42,755 bases of DNA from JADKIH01 sp031427625 (GCA_031427625.1 JANPNV010000156.1:1-42755), one strand, 5' to 3'. Counted from the first letter of the stretch, positions 10,401 to 19,305 are shown. The notes: generated by a model not told the origin, from the sequence alone. Numbers and translations: made by a program.

Positions 10401-11059
10401 TTACTTCTATGAAGACTGCGACCTTCAGTATCATCTTTTGTCGATGGTGGCGGTATGGGTTCAACAAAATAAACGAAGGGCTGTCTAGTAAGTCTTAAAA
10501 AGTCATCCAATTTAATTCTGACAGTAACCGTACTTATTGCATTAAGTTTACCGATGATCGTGAAGTTATTTTTTTCGAAAAGTTCAATGGCTCTTTGCGG
10601 AATAATATTTTGCTGATAATGTACAACAAGGTCGGCAAAGCCGGATTTAATAATTGCATAGGGTGGAAAAGAACCGTTGTTCAACGAACGTTCTGTTTTA
10701 TAAGCATCGAGCCATGGTAAAACTGCATGAGCATTCAACCTAATAAGTTTACTTTTATCAAAACTTGTCGGAATTGCACATCCATAGGAATGATAAGGCA
10801 GATACATATTCAACAATATGCCTGCATCCGTAATAGACTTCTTTAGTATTTCGTCAGGAAAATTTTCGAACTGGATGATTCTGTAATAATATCCATCGAT
10901 GATTTCTGATTCTCCAATATTTCCTGCGATAAATTCTTCAATGTTTTTTTCTAGATATAGTGTTCCTGATTGCATGAGCAATGCGTTGGAGGGTTGCTGA
11001 GCAAGTATTGATTGCAAAATCGAAAAGATAAGGCAAAAGGAAATGTAGATTTTCTTCAT
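7439..11059 (-). CDS. Secreted S8 subtilisin-like protease, KP-43-like, with FN3, MAM-like and T9SS domains
   Basis: A 1206-residue multidomain exoprotease. Order: signal peptide (1 to about 20), propeptide-like region to about 205, S8 catalytic domain with the Asp in GLADDG (243/244), His268 in GNHGDMTSG, oxyanion Asn357 in SAGNDG and Ser437 in GGGTSAACP. A beta-sandwich follows with LVNDLDM and NNVEQI motifs, as after KP-43-type subtilases. Then come an FN3-like module (about 725-810), a CARDB-like stretch, a MAM-like jelly roll (about 950-1100, DIDWIVNRG and MLTFWYHMYG) and a T9SS sorting domain from about 1125 (VNVFPNPANGIFNYF). All catalytic residues are present. It probably digests extracellular protein while attached to the cell surface. 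Confidence 0.93.
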   Translation of the reverse strand: MKKIYISFCLIFSILQSILAQQPSNALLMQSGTLYLEKNIEEFIAGNIGESEIIDGYYYRIIQFENFPDEILKKSITDAGILLNMYLPYHSYGCAIPTSFDKSKLIRLNAHAVLPWLDAYKTERSLNNGSFPPYAIIKSGFADLVVHYQQNIIPQRAIELFEKNNFTIIGKLNAISTVTVRIKLDDFLRLTRQPFVYFVEPIPPPSTKDDTEGRSLHRSNTINSDYVTGRHYDGSGVTIGLADDGEIGPHIDFQGRVTQHLTGLGGNHGDMTSGICMGAGNLKQVYRGMATGAYLQVYDISTYPHIVNAVNNFDSLGTVITSTSYSQACNQYTANSQFGDQLIHDNPQISLCFSAGNDGTTDCSYGAGSLWGNITGGYKNGKNVIACGNLNAGDVLENSSSRGPAPDGRIKPDICSNGINQMSTDQNNTYQVGGGTSAACPGVAGVLAQLYQAYKEITSSTNPPSGLIKACVLNSAEDLGNPGPDYKHGWGRINAFRAVKCMEDHRYLVDTIVQGQNKTHSIIVPNNVRQLRIMLYWNDIGGTPAATKSLVNDLDMVITDPLAAVFTPWVLNPLPNSVTLNQPAVRGTDTLNNVEQITVNNPVAGNYSISITGSQIPFGAQTYFLVYEFRTDSVYLTYPNGGEGLVPGESELIRWDAYDTTGTFDLSYSVDNGTIWTSLASSIPGADRYYGWGIQSTLTADRTLLRITRNGFSDVSDTFFTILKRPTNVHVTYECPDSIGLAWNPVANATGYVIYKLGAKYMDKVGISTGTSFDVTGTNPLSEYWFSVSAIGINGGISRRADAIKRQPGLLNCNLTVDGEITQIVTPVAGISSDCQNHSNVPVTIRITNSGANAISNIDVSYSFDGNIPITENYSGSIASGSFFDFIFTQNIAIPSPGNYNLKTWITVNNDQNNYNDTSQINMNILSGVTSLIPFKETFDTLTLCSTASNCALVNCPLGSPWMNVANGIYDDIDWIVNRGASPTAATGPTTDHTTGLALGKYIYLESSGNCYNVEADLISPCFDLTTASTAMLTFWYHMYGATMGSLHVDVIGESQVANDIIPVRSGDQGNLWKKDSINLDQFIGQSILVRFRGVTGTSFTSDMALDDIEITGLSTGINESSAGNFVNVFPNPANGIFNYFIGQGNGSRTISIRDVVGKIVFEKTLENNLQQSGQIDLSFQADGVYTFSISSEKTLKQIKLLKITR

Positions 11060-11201
11060 GGATGGATTAAGATTAATTGCCTTTGGATATGCATCGGCAA
11101 TGAAGCGGTGACTGAGAGATAAGGTATTAAATCAGCACTTCGGTTTTTCTAAATAAATTGAGAAAATGAATGTAGTAAAATTTACGGAAATAAGATGCCA
11201 T

Positions 11202-11693
11202 TTAGGATAATTCCAGCAACATCCTCAAATCACAACCGGAATGTCCCGTTTTCCCCAGTGCATTGGGTGTTGTTTTAAAACCAAATTTTCTGTAAAGTGA
11301 AATAGCCGTATGCATCTGGCTCAATGTCTCCAGATACATTTTTTTATATTGAAAATTACGCGCATCAATCAAACAGGTTTCCAATAATTTTTTTCCGATT
11401 CCTAGTCCGCGCGCTTCTTTCAATAAAAACATTCTTTGCAGTTCGCATATCGAATCATCTGAACCTTGAAGCTTTTTAATACCGCATCCGCCAACAATCT
11501 GATTATTCAATTCAACAATGTGGTATATGGCTCGTGGTTCCTGGTAATTTTCATACATCGCATTCAATGTCGGATCGCCTATAATTGTTGTCAGTGGATC
11601 GGCATTAAATTCACTCATTACTGTCCTCACAATGGATGCTAAAGTTGAATTATCGGCAGGAAGGATAAGTCTTATTGTTATTGAAGCAGCCAT
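11202..11693 (-). CDS. GNAT family N-acetyltransferase
   Basis: A 163-residue GNAT enzyme transferring an acetyl group from acetyl-CoA. Motif A is clear in LQRMFLLKEARGLGIGKKLL (R-G-L-G-I-G-K, the pyrophosphate-binding loop), and motif B follows in MYLETLSQMHTAISLYRKFG. I start at the ATG at 11693, because an upstream TTG at 11717 would add eight residues not expected in the family. It sits within the run of T9SS genes but is cytosolic itself. Substrate unknown. Confidence 0.88.
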   Translation of the reverse strand: MAASITIRLILPADNSTLASIVRTVMSEFNADPLTTIIGDPTLNAMYENYQEPRAIYHIVELNNQIVGGCGIKKLQGSDDSICELQRMFLLKEARGLGIGKKLLETCLIDARNFQYKKMYLETLSQMHTAISLYRKFGFKTTPNALGKTGHSGCDLRMLLELS

Positions 11694-11780
11694 ATCGTTA
11701 ACCTGAAATCTGAACAAAATTATTCAGAGAAATCACAATTAATAAATTGTACTATTGAAAAAATTAAATAGAAGTTTTTC

Positions 11781-12686
11781 TTATTCAACAATAATTTTAC
11801 CCTGTTGAATGATTGTTCCTGATGTTTTAATCATATAGAAATAAATTCCCGGAGTCGTCTTCTCTAAATCAACTTTGGATGAAGTTGAATTTAAGATCTG
11901 ATGTATTACTTTTTTCCCTTTGGAATTGTAAAGTATTATTTCAGAATTTTGAACAAAATTAGTTTCAACGTTTATGAAATTTCTGGCGGGGAGCGGATAA
12001 ATATTAAATAATTTATTAGATGATTTACTTTCCGTAATCCCGACTGAGCTACCGGAGTCGCCCGCAAGAATCGGTTGATTAGCAGTAGCATCATATGCAA
12101 AATCATAAATAGTTAATGAAATTTCACTATTGTTAGTACTGTCAACATTAATTTCGAGATGTACACGCACCCATCCATAATGAACAAATGCGCCGATTTT
12201 AAATTTCAATGCAATGTATCCTGTAATACCTGATGTCCAGTTACCTGTCGAAGTGCTATCCCAGGTGCATTGGGATACAAAAAAATCATGCTTGGTAAGG
12301 TAATTTGACTGTGTAATACTCCATGAATAAGCTGCTAAATCAATTACTGTATTAAAAGGAACAAATGCGACAGACCCGGCTGAATCACCTACCTGATTGG
12401 AATAACCTGGCAGTGTGTTAAACCATGCGCTGAGATTTGTTTGAGCAGCAGGAATCAGTGAACATGATGTATCGGGAATAAGCTGGGCACGAACGCCGAA
12501 ATTATAATCCATTGTTGCATCGTTATTTATGTCGAATGAATAACTAATTGTTCCTCCTTGATTTGTTGATCTGTGTAATGTAGTATCGGCGATGTTTGTA
12601 TAGATGATTTGTGCGTTCATTTCCTGTGCTGAATAAATAATAAACACTAACAGACAAAGGAATTTTAAGGTATAGTAGTTTCTCAT
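11781..12686 (-). CDS. Secreted protein of unknown function with T9SS sorting domain
   Basis: A 301-residue protein: signal peptide (MRNYYTLKFLCLLVFIIYSA to AQEMNAQ), about 200 residues of beta-rich sequence with YGWVRVHLEI near the middle, and a T9SS domain (LFNIYPLPARNFINVETNF to GKIIVE). The start is set at the ATG at 12686, since the longer TTG-started version at 12719 would bury the signal peptide behind 11 polar residues. I do not recognise the central domain. Similar short proteins in Bacteroidota carry a WV.v-type strand seen in lectin-like folds; no function is assigned. Confidence 0.8.
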   Translation of the reverse strand: MRNYYTLKFLCLLVFIIYSAQEMNAQIIYTNIADTTLHRSTNQGGTISYSFDINNDATMDYNFGVRAQLIPDTSCSLIPAAQTNLSAWFNTLPGYSNQVGDSAGSVAFVPFNTVIDLAAYSWSITQSNYLTKHDFFVSQCTWDSTSTGNWTSGITGYIALKFKIGAFVHYGWVRVHLEINVDSTNNSEISLTIYDFAYDATANQPILAGDSGSSVGITESKSSNKLFNIYPLPARNFINVETNFVQNSEIILYNSKGKKVIHQILNSTSSKVDLEKTTPGIYFYMIKTSGTIIQQGKIIVE

Positions 12687-12859
12687 AGTGGTTTTTTGTG
12701 AATCTGAATAAGTCTCCAAAGCTAATGGAAAATTATGTCCATCAAAAATTGGATATTGTCATTATCTCCTAGTAATAAGTAGGTGTTTTTCTTAACTATT
12801 TCTGTTTAAAAAGGATATTTTAGTTTGAATTTTAAATAATTATCAAGATAAGACCATAT

Positions 12860-12895
12860 AAAACCCGCAGAAATGAAATATATACTGCGGGTTTT
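12860..12895 (-). terminator. Intrinsic terminator of the ScyD-like gene
   Basis: Perfect 11-bp inverted repeat AAAACCCGCAG / CTGCGGGTTTT with a 14-nt loop, 18 bp past the stop of the ScyD-like gene. Read on the minus strand, the GC-rich stem ends in a TTTTAT tract. The flanking A/T tracts make it usable in both directions. Confidence 0.85.
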
Positions 12896-12913
12896 ATTTG
12901 GTAATTAAATAGT

Positions 12914-14218
12914 CTACTGTTTAAGAATTTTTACAGAAGATGATTTCGCTTTTGTATGGATTGTTAGTAGATAATTTCCTGCCGGCATATCTTCGCCAAG
13001 CAAAGATCGTCCATCCCAGGTAAAATTATTTAACCCGTTTTGGAGGATTAAATCTGACGTAAATACTGTTTTACCTAAAACATTTTTAATCTCAATTTTT
13101 GAATCAGAAGTTCCGACGGATTCAATATCTATTTTCACTGATGTGGAAAAAGGATTTGGTGAAACCGATAAACTTAAAGTTTTGTTTTGTTTTATAGAAG
13201 GAATTCCGTTTATATCGGAGAAGTACAGTATGTTTCCGGTAAAAATTTCTGAAACATATGCTCCACCAATTCCATCAAGTACAAAACTTGACGAAGGTCC
13301 GAATCCTGTATATAGTTCTGTGCTGTTACCTGACATATCAATTCTGAAAATTTTAGCGGAACCAGGAATTGGAGCGAATGAAGTGTCGAATTCTCCGAAT
13401 TGCAACATATAAATATCACCCGTAAAAGGATTTAACTGAATATCTACAACAGAGGTAAATCCCGAATCAAGAACGGAAACCATTCCAGCATCATCAATTG
13501 CAACAACACGTCCGTTTCCAGGGAAAAATGCTCCCAGGTTACCGAGATAATACCCGCCCGATGGATTGCTGATTATACGCGTTGGAACATAATCGAATGA
13601 AGGTGGTGGCCCAGGGAATGGATTTGGGAAGGCAGGAAAGGTGTCGAGTACGGAATAGGTTTGTGTGGAAGTCTCATATTTTATCAACGCATTTGCACCT
13701 GCATCTGCAATAAGAATGTTGCCATTGGCATCCAAAGCAGCACTAAAAGGATTTGAATCAGTAAAACCGTTTCCATAAGCCCAATAGCTGATATGGAGAA
13801 TACTGTCTGCATCAGAAACTGTAAATGGTAGCGAGACTCCAGGTACAAAACCACTCACATTATAGAAAAGTAGTGAGCCAGCATTTGTGTCTGGTCCGCC
13901 ACCTGCAACTACCATTAATACATCAGAGGAAATCATTTCTGCTCTCCAAGCTCCGGATGTCTCGCCTGACATAGTATCAAAAAAGGAGGGAAGTCCTGTT
14001 ACCACTTCATAAGAAATAGCAGCAGGTGTAATCATGGAAATTTTGCTGTCATTCAATCCGCTTCCTGCTTCAGCGACCCAAAGGTTACCATTTGAATCGA
14101 AAGAAAGTCCAATCAGGTTTGAAAAACCTGATGCATAAAGTGTAAATGGCTGTGCATTTACATAGGCCGATACTGAAAGTCCCAGCATCAGTAAAATGAG
14201 AGTAATTTTCTTTTTCAT
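12914..14218 (-). CDS. ScyD/ScyE-like secreted beta-propeller with T9SS sorting domain
   Basis: A 434-residue exported protein. Signal peptide to about residue 22 (AYVNAQ), then an NHL/SMP-30-like propeller resembling the ScyD/ScyE family: LIGLSFDSNGNLWVAEAGSG, DANGNILIADAGANALIKYE and GDIYMLQFGEFDTS are repeated blade motifs. The C-terminal 85 residues are a T9SS domain (LSLSVSPNPFSTSVKIDIES) with a FlgD-like WDGRSLLGEDMPAGNYLLTI ending. ScyD/E are named from cyanobacterial scytonemin clusters, but in Bacteroidota the domain is a generic extracellular propeller and no scytonemin genes are nearby. Own terminator downstream. Confidence 0.82.
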   Translation of the reverse strand: MKKKITLILLMLGLSVSAYVNAQPFTLYASGFSNLIGLSFDSNGNLWVAEAGSGLNDSKISMITPAAISYEVVTGLPSFFDTMSGETSGAWRAEMISSDVLMVVAGGGPDTNAGSLLFYNVSGFVPGVSLPFTVSDADSILHISYWAYGNGFTDSNPFSAALDANGNILIADAGANALIKYETSTQTYSVLDTFPAFPNPFPGPPPSFDYVPTRIISNPSGGYYLGNLGAFFPGNGRVVAIDDAGMVSVLDSGFTSVVDIQLNPFTGDIYMLQFGEFDTSFAPIPGSAKIFRIDMSGNSTELYTGFGPSSSFVLDGIGGAYVSEIFTGNILYFSDINGIPSIKQNKTLSLSVSPNPFSTSVKIDIESVGTSDSKIEIKNVLGKTVFTSDLILQNGLNNFTWDGRSLLGEDMPAGNYLLTIHTKAKSSSVKILKQ

Positions 14219-14423
14219 GGGTATACGTTTTAAAATTATATCAGTTAAAATTAATGCGATTATTGTTAAAAGAAAAAGTTTTAAGATTATTTTTAAGGTT
14301 TTCAGGAAAAATATTGCTTCTGTGTTCTTCAGTAACTGATTTATGTCCCTTAAAAAAGATCAGCTAAATAAAATTAAGTGATTAAATGCATTTGTCTTTA
14401 TCTTTTTTATTTTTTATATCGGA

Positions 14424-14801
14424 TTATTTATTTACCTTTTCGAATAGTACATATCTTTTGCTTGTGGTATTATAATAATCTTTCGAAATAAAGATTTTGT
14501 TTTTTCTTTTCAGTTTTCTTTCAAAATTCATTTCGTAATGAATTTTCTGAAATTCGGCATCAGGATCTGATTTCACCGGCGCACCAAATTTTAATAACCT
14601 GCACCTTCCACGATCAGTAAATGTTCCTTGCCCGAACCAGATAACACCATCTTCAGAATTGAAAATATGTTTGAATGTTTTATCAGAATAGAAGATGTAA
14701 GTATTGCTAAAAATGATTTCATCTTTTTGTCTATAGACTGTACTGTCCTGAGCAAATAATGTATGAAAGGGAAAAAGGAGTATGAGTAAAAATTTTCTCA
14801 T
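14424..14801 (-). CDS. Small exported hypothetical protein
   Basis: A 125-residue protein beginning MRKFLLILLFPFHTLFAQ, a short Sec signal peptide ending at about residue 18. The mature part is basic and Tyr/Phe rich, with no motif I recognise; it contains only a single Cys (GRCRLLKFG). I set the start at the ATG at 14801. A longer reading from 14858 would overlap the upstream methyltransferase and hide the signal peptide. Probably periplasmic or surface; function unknown. Confidence 0.65.
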   Translation of the reverse strand: MRKFLLILLFPFHTLFAQDSTVYRQKDEIIFSNTYIFYSDKTFKHIFNSEDGVIWFGQGTFTDRGRCRLLKFGAPVKSDPDAEFQKIHYEMNFERKLKRKNKIFISKDYYNTTSKRYVLFEKVNK

Positions 14802-14830
14802 TTTCAGTAAAATGGATTTGCTTAAATTTA

Positions 14831-15664
14831 CTATTTCATATTGCCACCAAATTTCCATGAGTTTCCGTTTCTGAAAATTATATATTTCGAATTGGGATCA
14901 ATCGATTCAAAACGGTCCAGCCAATTTTGTATCATTTCTTTTGAAACATAAATAGTCTGCGGTGTAACCAACTGATCAAATGCTACATGACGAAAGAAAA
15001 GGAATGATCGTTTTGATATCCACCTTGAATAATCATATAATGGAAAATTTTTGAATATGGTTGATCGTGAAATAATATTGGCGTAGATATAATAGGGAAT
15101 AGTAAGTGGTGTGGCTATAAGGTATTTTGTTATCCACCAGGGAAGTTTTGATGCTACTTTTCTGATTGGATCAACTACGTAACGTATTATTCCGTTTCCT
15201 TCTTTAGCATATACCCAACAATGGAATTTACCTTTCGATTTAGTGTTTTTAATTACGGATGAAAGTCCTGCAAAAGGATCTTTCAGATGATGCAAGACTC
15301 CGATGCAGTACACTACATCAAATCCGGAATCCTTCTGATAAGTTGTGAGATCATGTTGAACAATTTCGTAATTTTTAAATCTGGTATGCTCCATATTTTT
15401 ACGACAGGCGATAACGGAGGCGCCCAGATCAACGCCTGTAATAAATGACGGATTCCAGGTAGTCACATGAGTTAGCAGACTTCCATTTCCGCAACCCAGT
15501 TCAAGTATTGTTTTTCCTGCAATATCACTTTTGATAATTGGATCAAACCAATCTTCAAATTGTTCTTTCGTATAAACAGAGCCACCGGGAAGATTGTTCC
15601 ACGATGTGGCAAATGCATCTGCTGTCTCCTGATCTTTTATTGTTTCTGTCACTATTGAATTCAT
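14831..15664 (-). CDS. Class I SAM-dependent methyltransferase
   Basis: A 277-residue Rossmann-fold methyltransferase. SAM motif I is ILELGCGNGSLL (53-64), the acidic end of strand 2 is GVDLGASVI (about 78-86), and motif IV/post-motif is VVYCIGVLHHLKDP. The C-terminal about 100 residues contain an aromatic/hydrophobic stretch (YLIATPLTIPYYIYANII) suggesting membrane or lipid contact. Such UbiE/Coq5-like enzymes methylate small molecules, lipids or glycans; the acceptor cannot be read. It is 29 bp upstream of the small exported protein on the same strand. Confidence 0.85.
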   Translation of the reverse strand: MNSIVTETIKDQETADAFATSWNNLPGGSVYTKEQFEDWFDPIIKSDIAGKTILELGCGNGSLLTHVTTWNPSFITGVDLGASVIACRKNMEHTRFKNYEIVQHDLTTYQKDSGFDVVYCIGVLHHLKDPFAGLSSVIKNTKSKGKFHCWVYAKEGNGIIRYVVDPIRKVASKLPWWITKYLIATPLTIPYYIYANIISRSTIFKNFPLYDYSRWISKRSFLFFRHVAFDQLVTPQTIYVSKEMIQNWLDRFESIDPNSKYIIFRNGNSWKFGGNMK

Positions 15665-15730
15665 ATCAGGTGCAATATAAATAAATCAAATGCTTAAAAT
15701 CAGATATTCAAATAGTATTATTAAAAAGTT

Positions 15731-15766
15731 AAAAAGCCATTCTGATTTATTTTTAGAATGGCTTTT
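15731..15766 (-). terminator. Intrinsic terminator after the M3 peptidase gene
   Basis: Inverted repeat AAAAGCCATTCT / AGAATGGCTTTT (12-bp arms, loop of about 11 nt), 32 bp past the M3 peptidase stop. On the minus strand the stem is followed by TTTTTAACTTTTT. It lies between the peptidase and the methyltransferase gene, so it separates the two units. Confidence 0.8.
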
Positions 15767-15798
15767 AGGAAAAGTTCAGTTCAATTTTTATCTAATCA

Positions 15799-18018
15799 TT
15801 ATTTTGTATTGTCGGGGGCAAAGGTTCCGTTTTTCTTGTCATTATTTATTGGAAATCCCCGGTCAATCATTAATGCATCGCTTTTTGCATCACGACCGCG
15901 AAATTCTTTAAATCCTTCCTGTGGATCTACTGTATTTCCAACAGAGAAAATGTATTTTATTAATCGTGCCGCTACTTCCTTATCATAGGGTCCTCCGGCT
16001 TCTGTAAAGGCTGAATAAGCATCGGATGTCAAAACGTCGGCCCACAGGTAACTGTAGTATCCTGCCGAATAACCATCAGAGCTGAACACATGTGCAAATT
16101 GAGGAAGACGATGGCGCATCACAAGTTCTGAAGGCATTCCCAACTTAGAAAGTGTTTCCTTTTCGAATGTGCGCGGATCAATATCTTTTGGATCTGTCAT
16201 ATGAATTTTCATGTCCATTAATGCACTGGCTAAAAATTCTGTTGTTGCAAAGCCCTCATTAAAAGTGGATGCATTCTTTATTCTTTCTACAAGCGATTTA
16301 GGAATTGGCGCTCCTGTTTTGTAGTGAACGGCAAACTTTTCAAGGACTTCAGGAGTTGACAGCCAGTGTTCGAGTAGCTGTGATGGAAACTCAACATAAT
16401 CGCGGAACACATTTGTGCCCGAAAGTGAAGGGTACGTTACATTCGATGATAAACCATGAAGGGCATGGCCGAATTCATGAAATAGTGTTTGTGCGTCATC
16501 CCAGGAAATTAAAACAGGTTCTCCCGGTTTGCCCTTTAAGAAATTCGAATTGTTAGAGACAATTGTTGAGACTGGCTTATCTACATTTTCCTGATTACGA
16601 TAGGCATTCATCCATGCTCCGGAACGTTTTCCTTCACGTGCATATGCATCAAAATACCAGAGGCCGATATGTTTATTTGTAGTCTTGTCGTTGACTTCCC
16701 AAACGCGTACATCGGGGTGGTAAACAGTAACATCAGATACCGGAGTAAATTTGAAATTGAATAATTCTCCGGCAACCCAGAACATCGCCTCACGTAATTT
16801 TTCAAGTTGTAAATATTCCTTTACTTGATTCTGATCTAAGTCGAATTTTTCCTTCCTTACTTTTTCAGCATAAAATTTATAGTCCCACGGTTCTATTTTG
16901 ATATTAGCTCCTTCTTTGTTGGCTAATGCTTGCATATCTGCAACTTCCTCATGCACACGCGCTATTGCGGGCTTCCATACTGCTTCCATAAGTTCCATAG
17001 CACGTTCCGGTGTTTTAGCCATTGAGTTCACTAAGCGCCAGTGTGCATGCGTTGGAAAGCCAAGCATTTTTGCGCGTTCTGAACGGAGTTTTAGAATTTG
17101 TGTAATCGTTGAATTGTTGTCTGTTTCTCCTCCATTATCACCACGATTGATAAATATTTTCCAGGCTTTTTGTCGCAGATCACGACGTTCTGAATATGTT
17201 AGGAATGGATCAATAGAAGACCGGGTATTTGAAATCACCCAGGCATCGGCCATTTTTTTTCTTGCGGCAACTGAAGCAGCAGCATCGATCAGTGATTTTG
17301 GTAATCCTTTAAGTTCCGTTGAATCTTTTAAAACAAGCATAATGTTGCCTTCATCTGAAAGTAGGTTCTGGCCGAACTTCGTAAATAATTGAGCAAGCTC
17401 CTGATTTATCTCTGACATCCTTACCTTACTTTTTGCATCCAGCTGTGCACCAGCCAAAACAAAATTCGTATGATATGTCCAAACAAGACGCTGTTCTTCC
17501 GCAGTTAATTTTGATTTTTTCGGCGAGTTATAAACTGTTTCGATACGACTGAAAAGTTTTTCATTCTGAGTTATTTTATCTGAAAACTCAGCAAGTGGCG
17601 CCGACATTTCTGTTTCAACTTCCTGAAATTCTTTATCATTCATAGAGGAGCTCCAGATTCCATAGATAGTCTGAACACGTTCGAATGTTTTTCCAGCTCT
17701 CTCCATTTCTCTAATTGTATTTTCAAAAGTTGCTGGAGCAGGATTTGCAGCGATCTTTTCTACTTCATTCAGGTTTTGCTGCATCGCACTAATCAATGCA
17801 GGCTTAAAGTAAGAGATTGATATTTTTTCGAAAACCGGGATACCTCCGTATGGTCCGGACCATTGTGATAATAATGGATTCAGTTCATCTGCCGGAGCAG
17901 GGATTTGTGTTGCTTGCGTTTCGATGGTCTGATTGGTTTTTATGTCTCTTTCAAGGGGAGTAGTAGCTATTGAGCTTGTGGCCAGAAAAAGACTGAATAA
18001 TGTAAATTTATTAATCAT
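15799..18018 (-). CDS. dcp: M3 family peptidase (Dcp-like peptidyl-dipeptidase), exported
   Basis: A 739-residue thimet/Dcp-type zinc peptidase. The zinc motif HEFGH is at 514-518 and the third ligand is Glu543 in DYVEFPSQ, with the expected 24-residue spacing. An N-terminal hydrophobic segment (FTLFSLFLATSSIA) indicates export to the periplasm, as is usual for Bacteroidota Dcp homologues. Length agrees with the family (about 680-720 residues plus signal). It cleaves dipeptides from the C-termini of oligopeptides, which fits with peptides released by the secreted subtilase 5 kb away. No lipobox Cys is visible. Confidence 0.93.
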   Translation of the reverse strand: MINKFTLFSLFLATSSIATTPLERDIKTNQTIETQATQIPAPADELNPLLSQWSGPYGGIPVFEKISISYFKPALISAMQQNLNEVEKIAANPAPATFENTIREMERAGKTFERVQTIYGIWSSSMNDKEFQEVETEMSAPLAEFSDKITQNEKLFSRIETVYNSPKKSKLTAEEQRLVWTYHTNFVLAGAQLDAKSKVRMSEINQELAQLFTKFGQNLLSDEGNIMLVLKDSTELKGLPKSLIDAAASVAARKKMADAWVISNTRSSIDPFLTYSERRDLRQKAWKIFINRGDNGGETDNNSTITQILKLRSERAKMLGFPTHAHWRLVNSMAKTPERAMELMEAVWKPAIARVHEEVADMQALANKEGANIKIEPWDYKFYAEKVRKEKFDLDQNQVKEYLQLEKLREAMFWVAGELFNFKFTPVSDVTVYHPDVRVWEVNDKTTNKHIGLWYFDAYAREGKRSGAWMNAYRNQENVDKPVSTIVSNNSNFLKGKPGEPVLISWDDAQTLFHEFGHALHGLSSNVTYPSLSGTNVFRDYVEFPSQLLEHWLSTPEVLEKFAVHYKTGAPIPKSLVERIKNASTFNEGFATTEFLASALMDMKIHMTDPKDIDPRTFEKETLSKLGMPSELVMRHRLPQFAHVFSSDGYSAGYYSYLWADVLTSDAYSAFTEAGGPYDKEVAARLIKYIFSVGNTVDPQEGFKEFRGRDAKSDALMIDRGFPINNDKKNGTFAPDNTK

Positions 18019-18210
18019 GTTGTTTATTTTATCATTGCAAAATATGAATTATTAGGGGAGTATTTTATGTTTGCAGGTTAACGTCTTGTTAAAAATATCT
18101 CTGTATAAAATACACTTTGTATGTTAATAAGAATTAGTAAAAACAATTGAATTTTACCACTAAAATTGGTACTTGAAATTAGAATTCACATAATGATTGC
18201 AAAAAGCATA

Positions 18211-18837
18211 TTAAAACGTTGCCTTTTTGAGAGTCACATTTTCAGGAAGCCGGAATAAATTATCCTCAAGCTTCATTTTTTTTATTTCCGTTGCTACATT
18301 CTCAAGTGTAAATTGAGAATTAGTGATTACAATCTTTAAGGGAATTGCTTTGGCTGATTTAACATAAGCATACCAATTTCCATATTTATGATTTGCGAAT
18401 AGCGCCGGATTTATAGATAGTTTAGCATTGTAATAATATTTTTGAGCGCCTCCCTTTGTATATAGAATTAGCTCATCGCAGGAGTATCCAAGTATGATTT
18501 CTGCGTTTTTATTTTTTTCAATTTTTATTACCGTATCTTCATTTACGCTGCCATCACTCCAGATAATATCCGCGGAATTGGACATTTTATAAAATAATTT
18601 GTTTTCTTTATTATTATACAGTTGCCATTGAGCCAAGGTCCCATTCGTCACTGTCTTATAATTTCCGTCTTTAATATAATATTCCTGTGTAGTGCCCATC
18701 AAGGCAGCAAGCTGTTCACTGTTCGGATCTTTCATCCGGCTTGTATATTTATTTTGATATGAAATTTTTCCTTCAAAAGTCTGAGCATAAACGGACACTG
18801 AAATCAGGAGGAAAATGATAATTGCAAGATTCTTCAT
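18211..18837 (-). CDS. GLPGLI family protein
   Basis: A 208-residue exported protein of the Bacteroidota-specific GLPGLI family (named after a motif that is degenerate here). The signal peptide is MKNLAIIIFLLISVSVYAQT, followed by FEGKISYQNKY typical of the family start, and the central IILGYSCDELILYTKGGAQK matches the conserved a-GY.C..A...y..r region. The family is periplasmic or outer-membrane associated and of unknown function, often near TonB receptors, but none is visible here. Confidence 0.8.
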   Translation of the reverse strand: MKNLAIIIFLLISVSVYAQTFEGKISYQNKYTSRMKDPNSEQLAALMGTTQEYYIKDGNYKTVTNGTLAQWQLYNNKENKLFYKMSNSADIIWSDGSVNEDTVIKIEKNKNAEIILGYSCDELILYTKGGAQKYYYNAKLSINPALFANHKYGNWYAYVKSAKAIPLKIVITNSQFTLENVATEIKKMKLEDNLFRLPENVTLKKATF

Positions 18838-19305
18838 ATTGATATTAATGATTGAATTATTGATGTGACTTTATGTAATATGACAGTTTTACAAATGTAA
18901 CAAAATGCATAAGTAATGGTGATTATTCGCGTTGCTATATTCTTGCAAGGAGTGCTGCAAGGCATATTATATATTTTAAAAGCATTTTTGATTGTGCATA
19001 ATGTATCAAAATCATACATGAAATCTGACTTGTTCAATGATAATATTGAATAGAATATGTTTGATGAGTGATCATAAATAGCTTTAAAATTATTTTTAAT
19101 TGCCAGCGATTCAACCCTTTTTTGATGATTTTTAAGCTATTTGAATAATTTGTTTTTTGTCAATTTGGTCAATTCGTGAATCTTTTTATCGCTTTTTGTT
19201 GACAGTAATAAGCTGTTCGCCAATTTTTTCGGATAGTTGGCAGCTTTCTGTTGGCAGAGGCATATATGTGGTGATACTTTGACCGCTCACCTAAATATTC
19301 CGGAA
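18838..19305. promoter_or_regulatory. Divergent intergenic region with short direct and inverted repeats
   Basis: A 468-bp AT-rich gap between the GLPGLI gene (minus) and the HPPD-like gene (plus); I see no coding sequence worth calling. It holds a TGCAAGG pair (18944 and 18956), a tandem GTCAATTTG/GTCAATTCG (19159-19176), and a TTGGCAG pair 14 bp apart (19237 and 19251) with an inverted GCCAA at 19219-19223. These could be operator half-sites for the plus-strand gene. No clear TAnnTTTG element was found. Confidence 0.35.

Noticed and set aside
12914..14218. ScyD-like protein as evidence for scytonemin synthesis.
   Set aside because: No other scytonemin genes are nearby, and this propeller type is widespread in secreted Bacteroidota proteins.
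18834..19037. A 67-codon open frame overlapping the start of the GLPGLI gene region.
   Set aside because: It overlaps the GLPGLI start and has low-complexity, unrecognisable sequence; likely chance.
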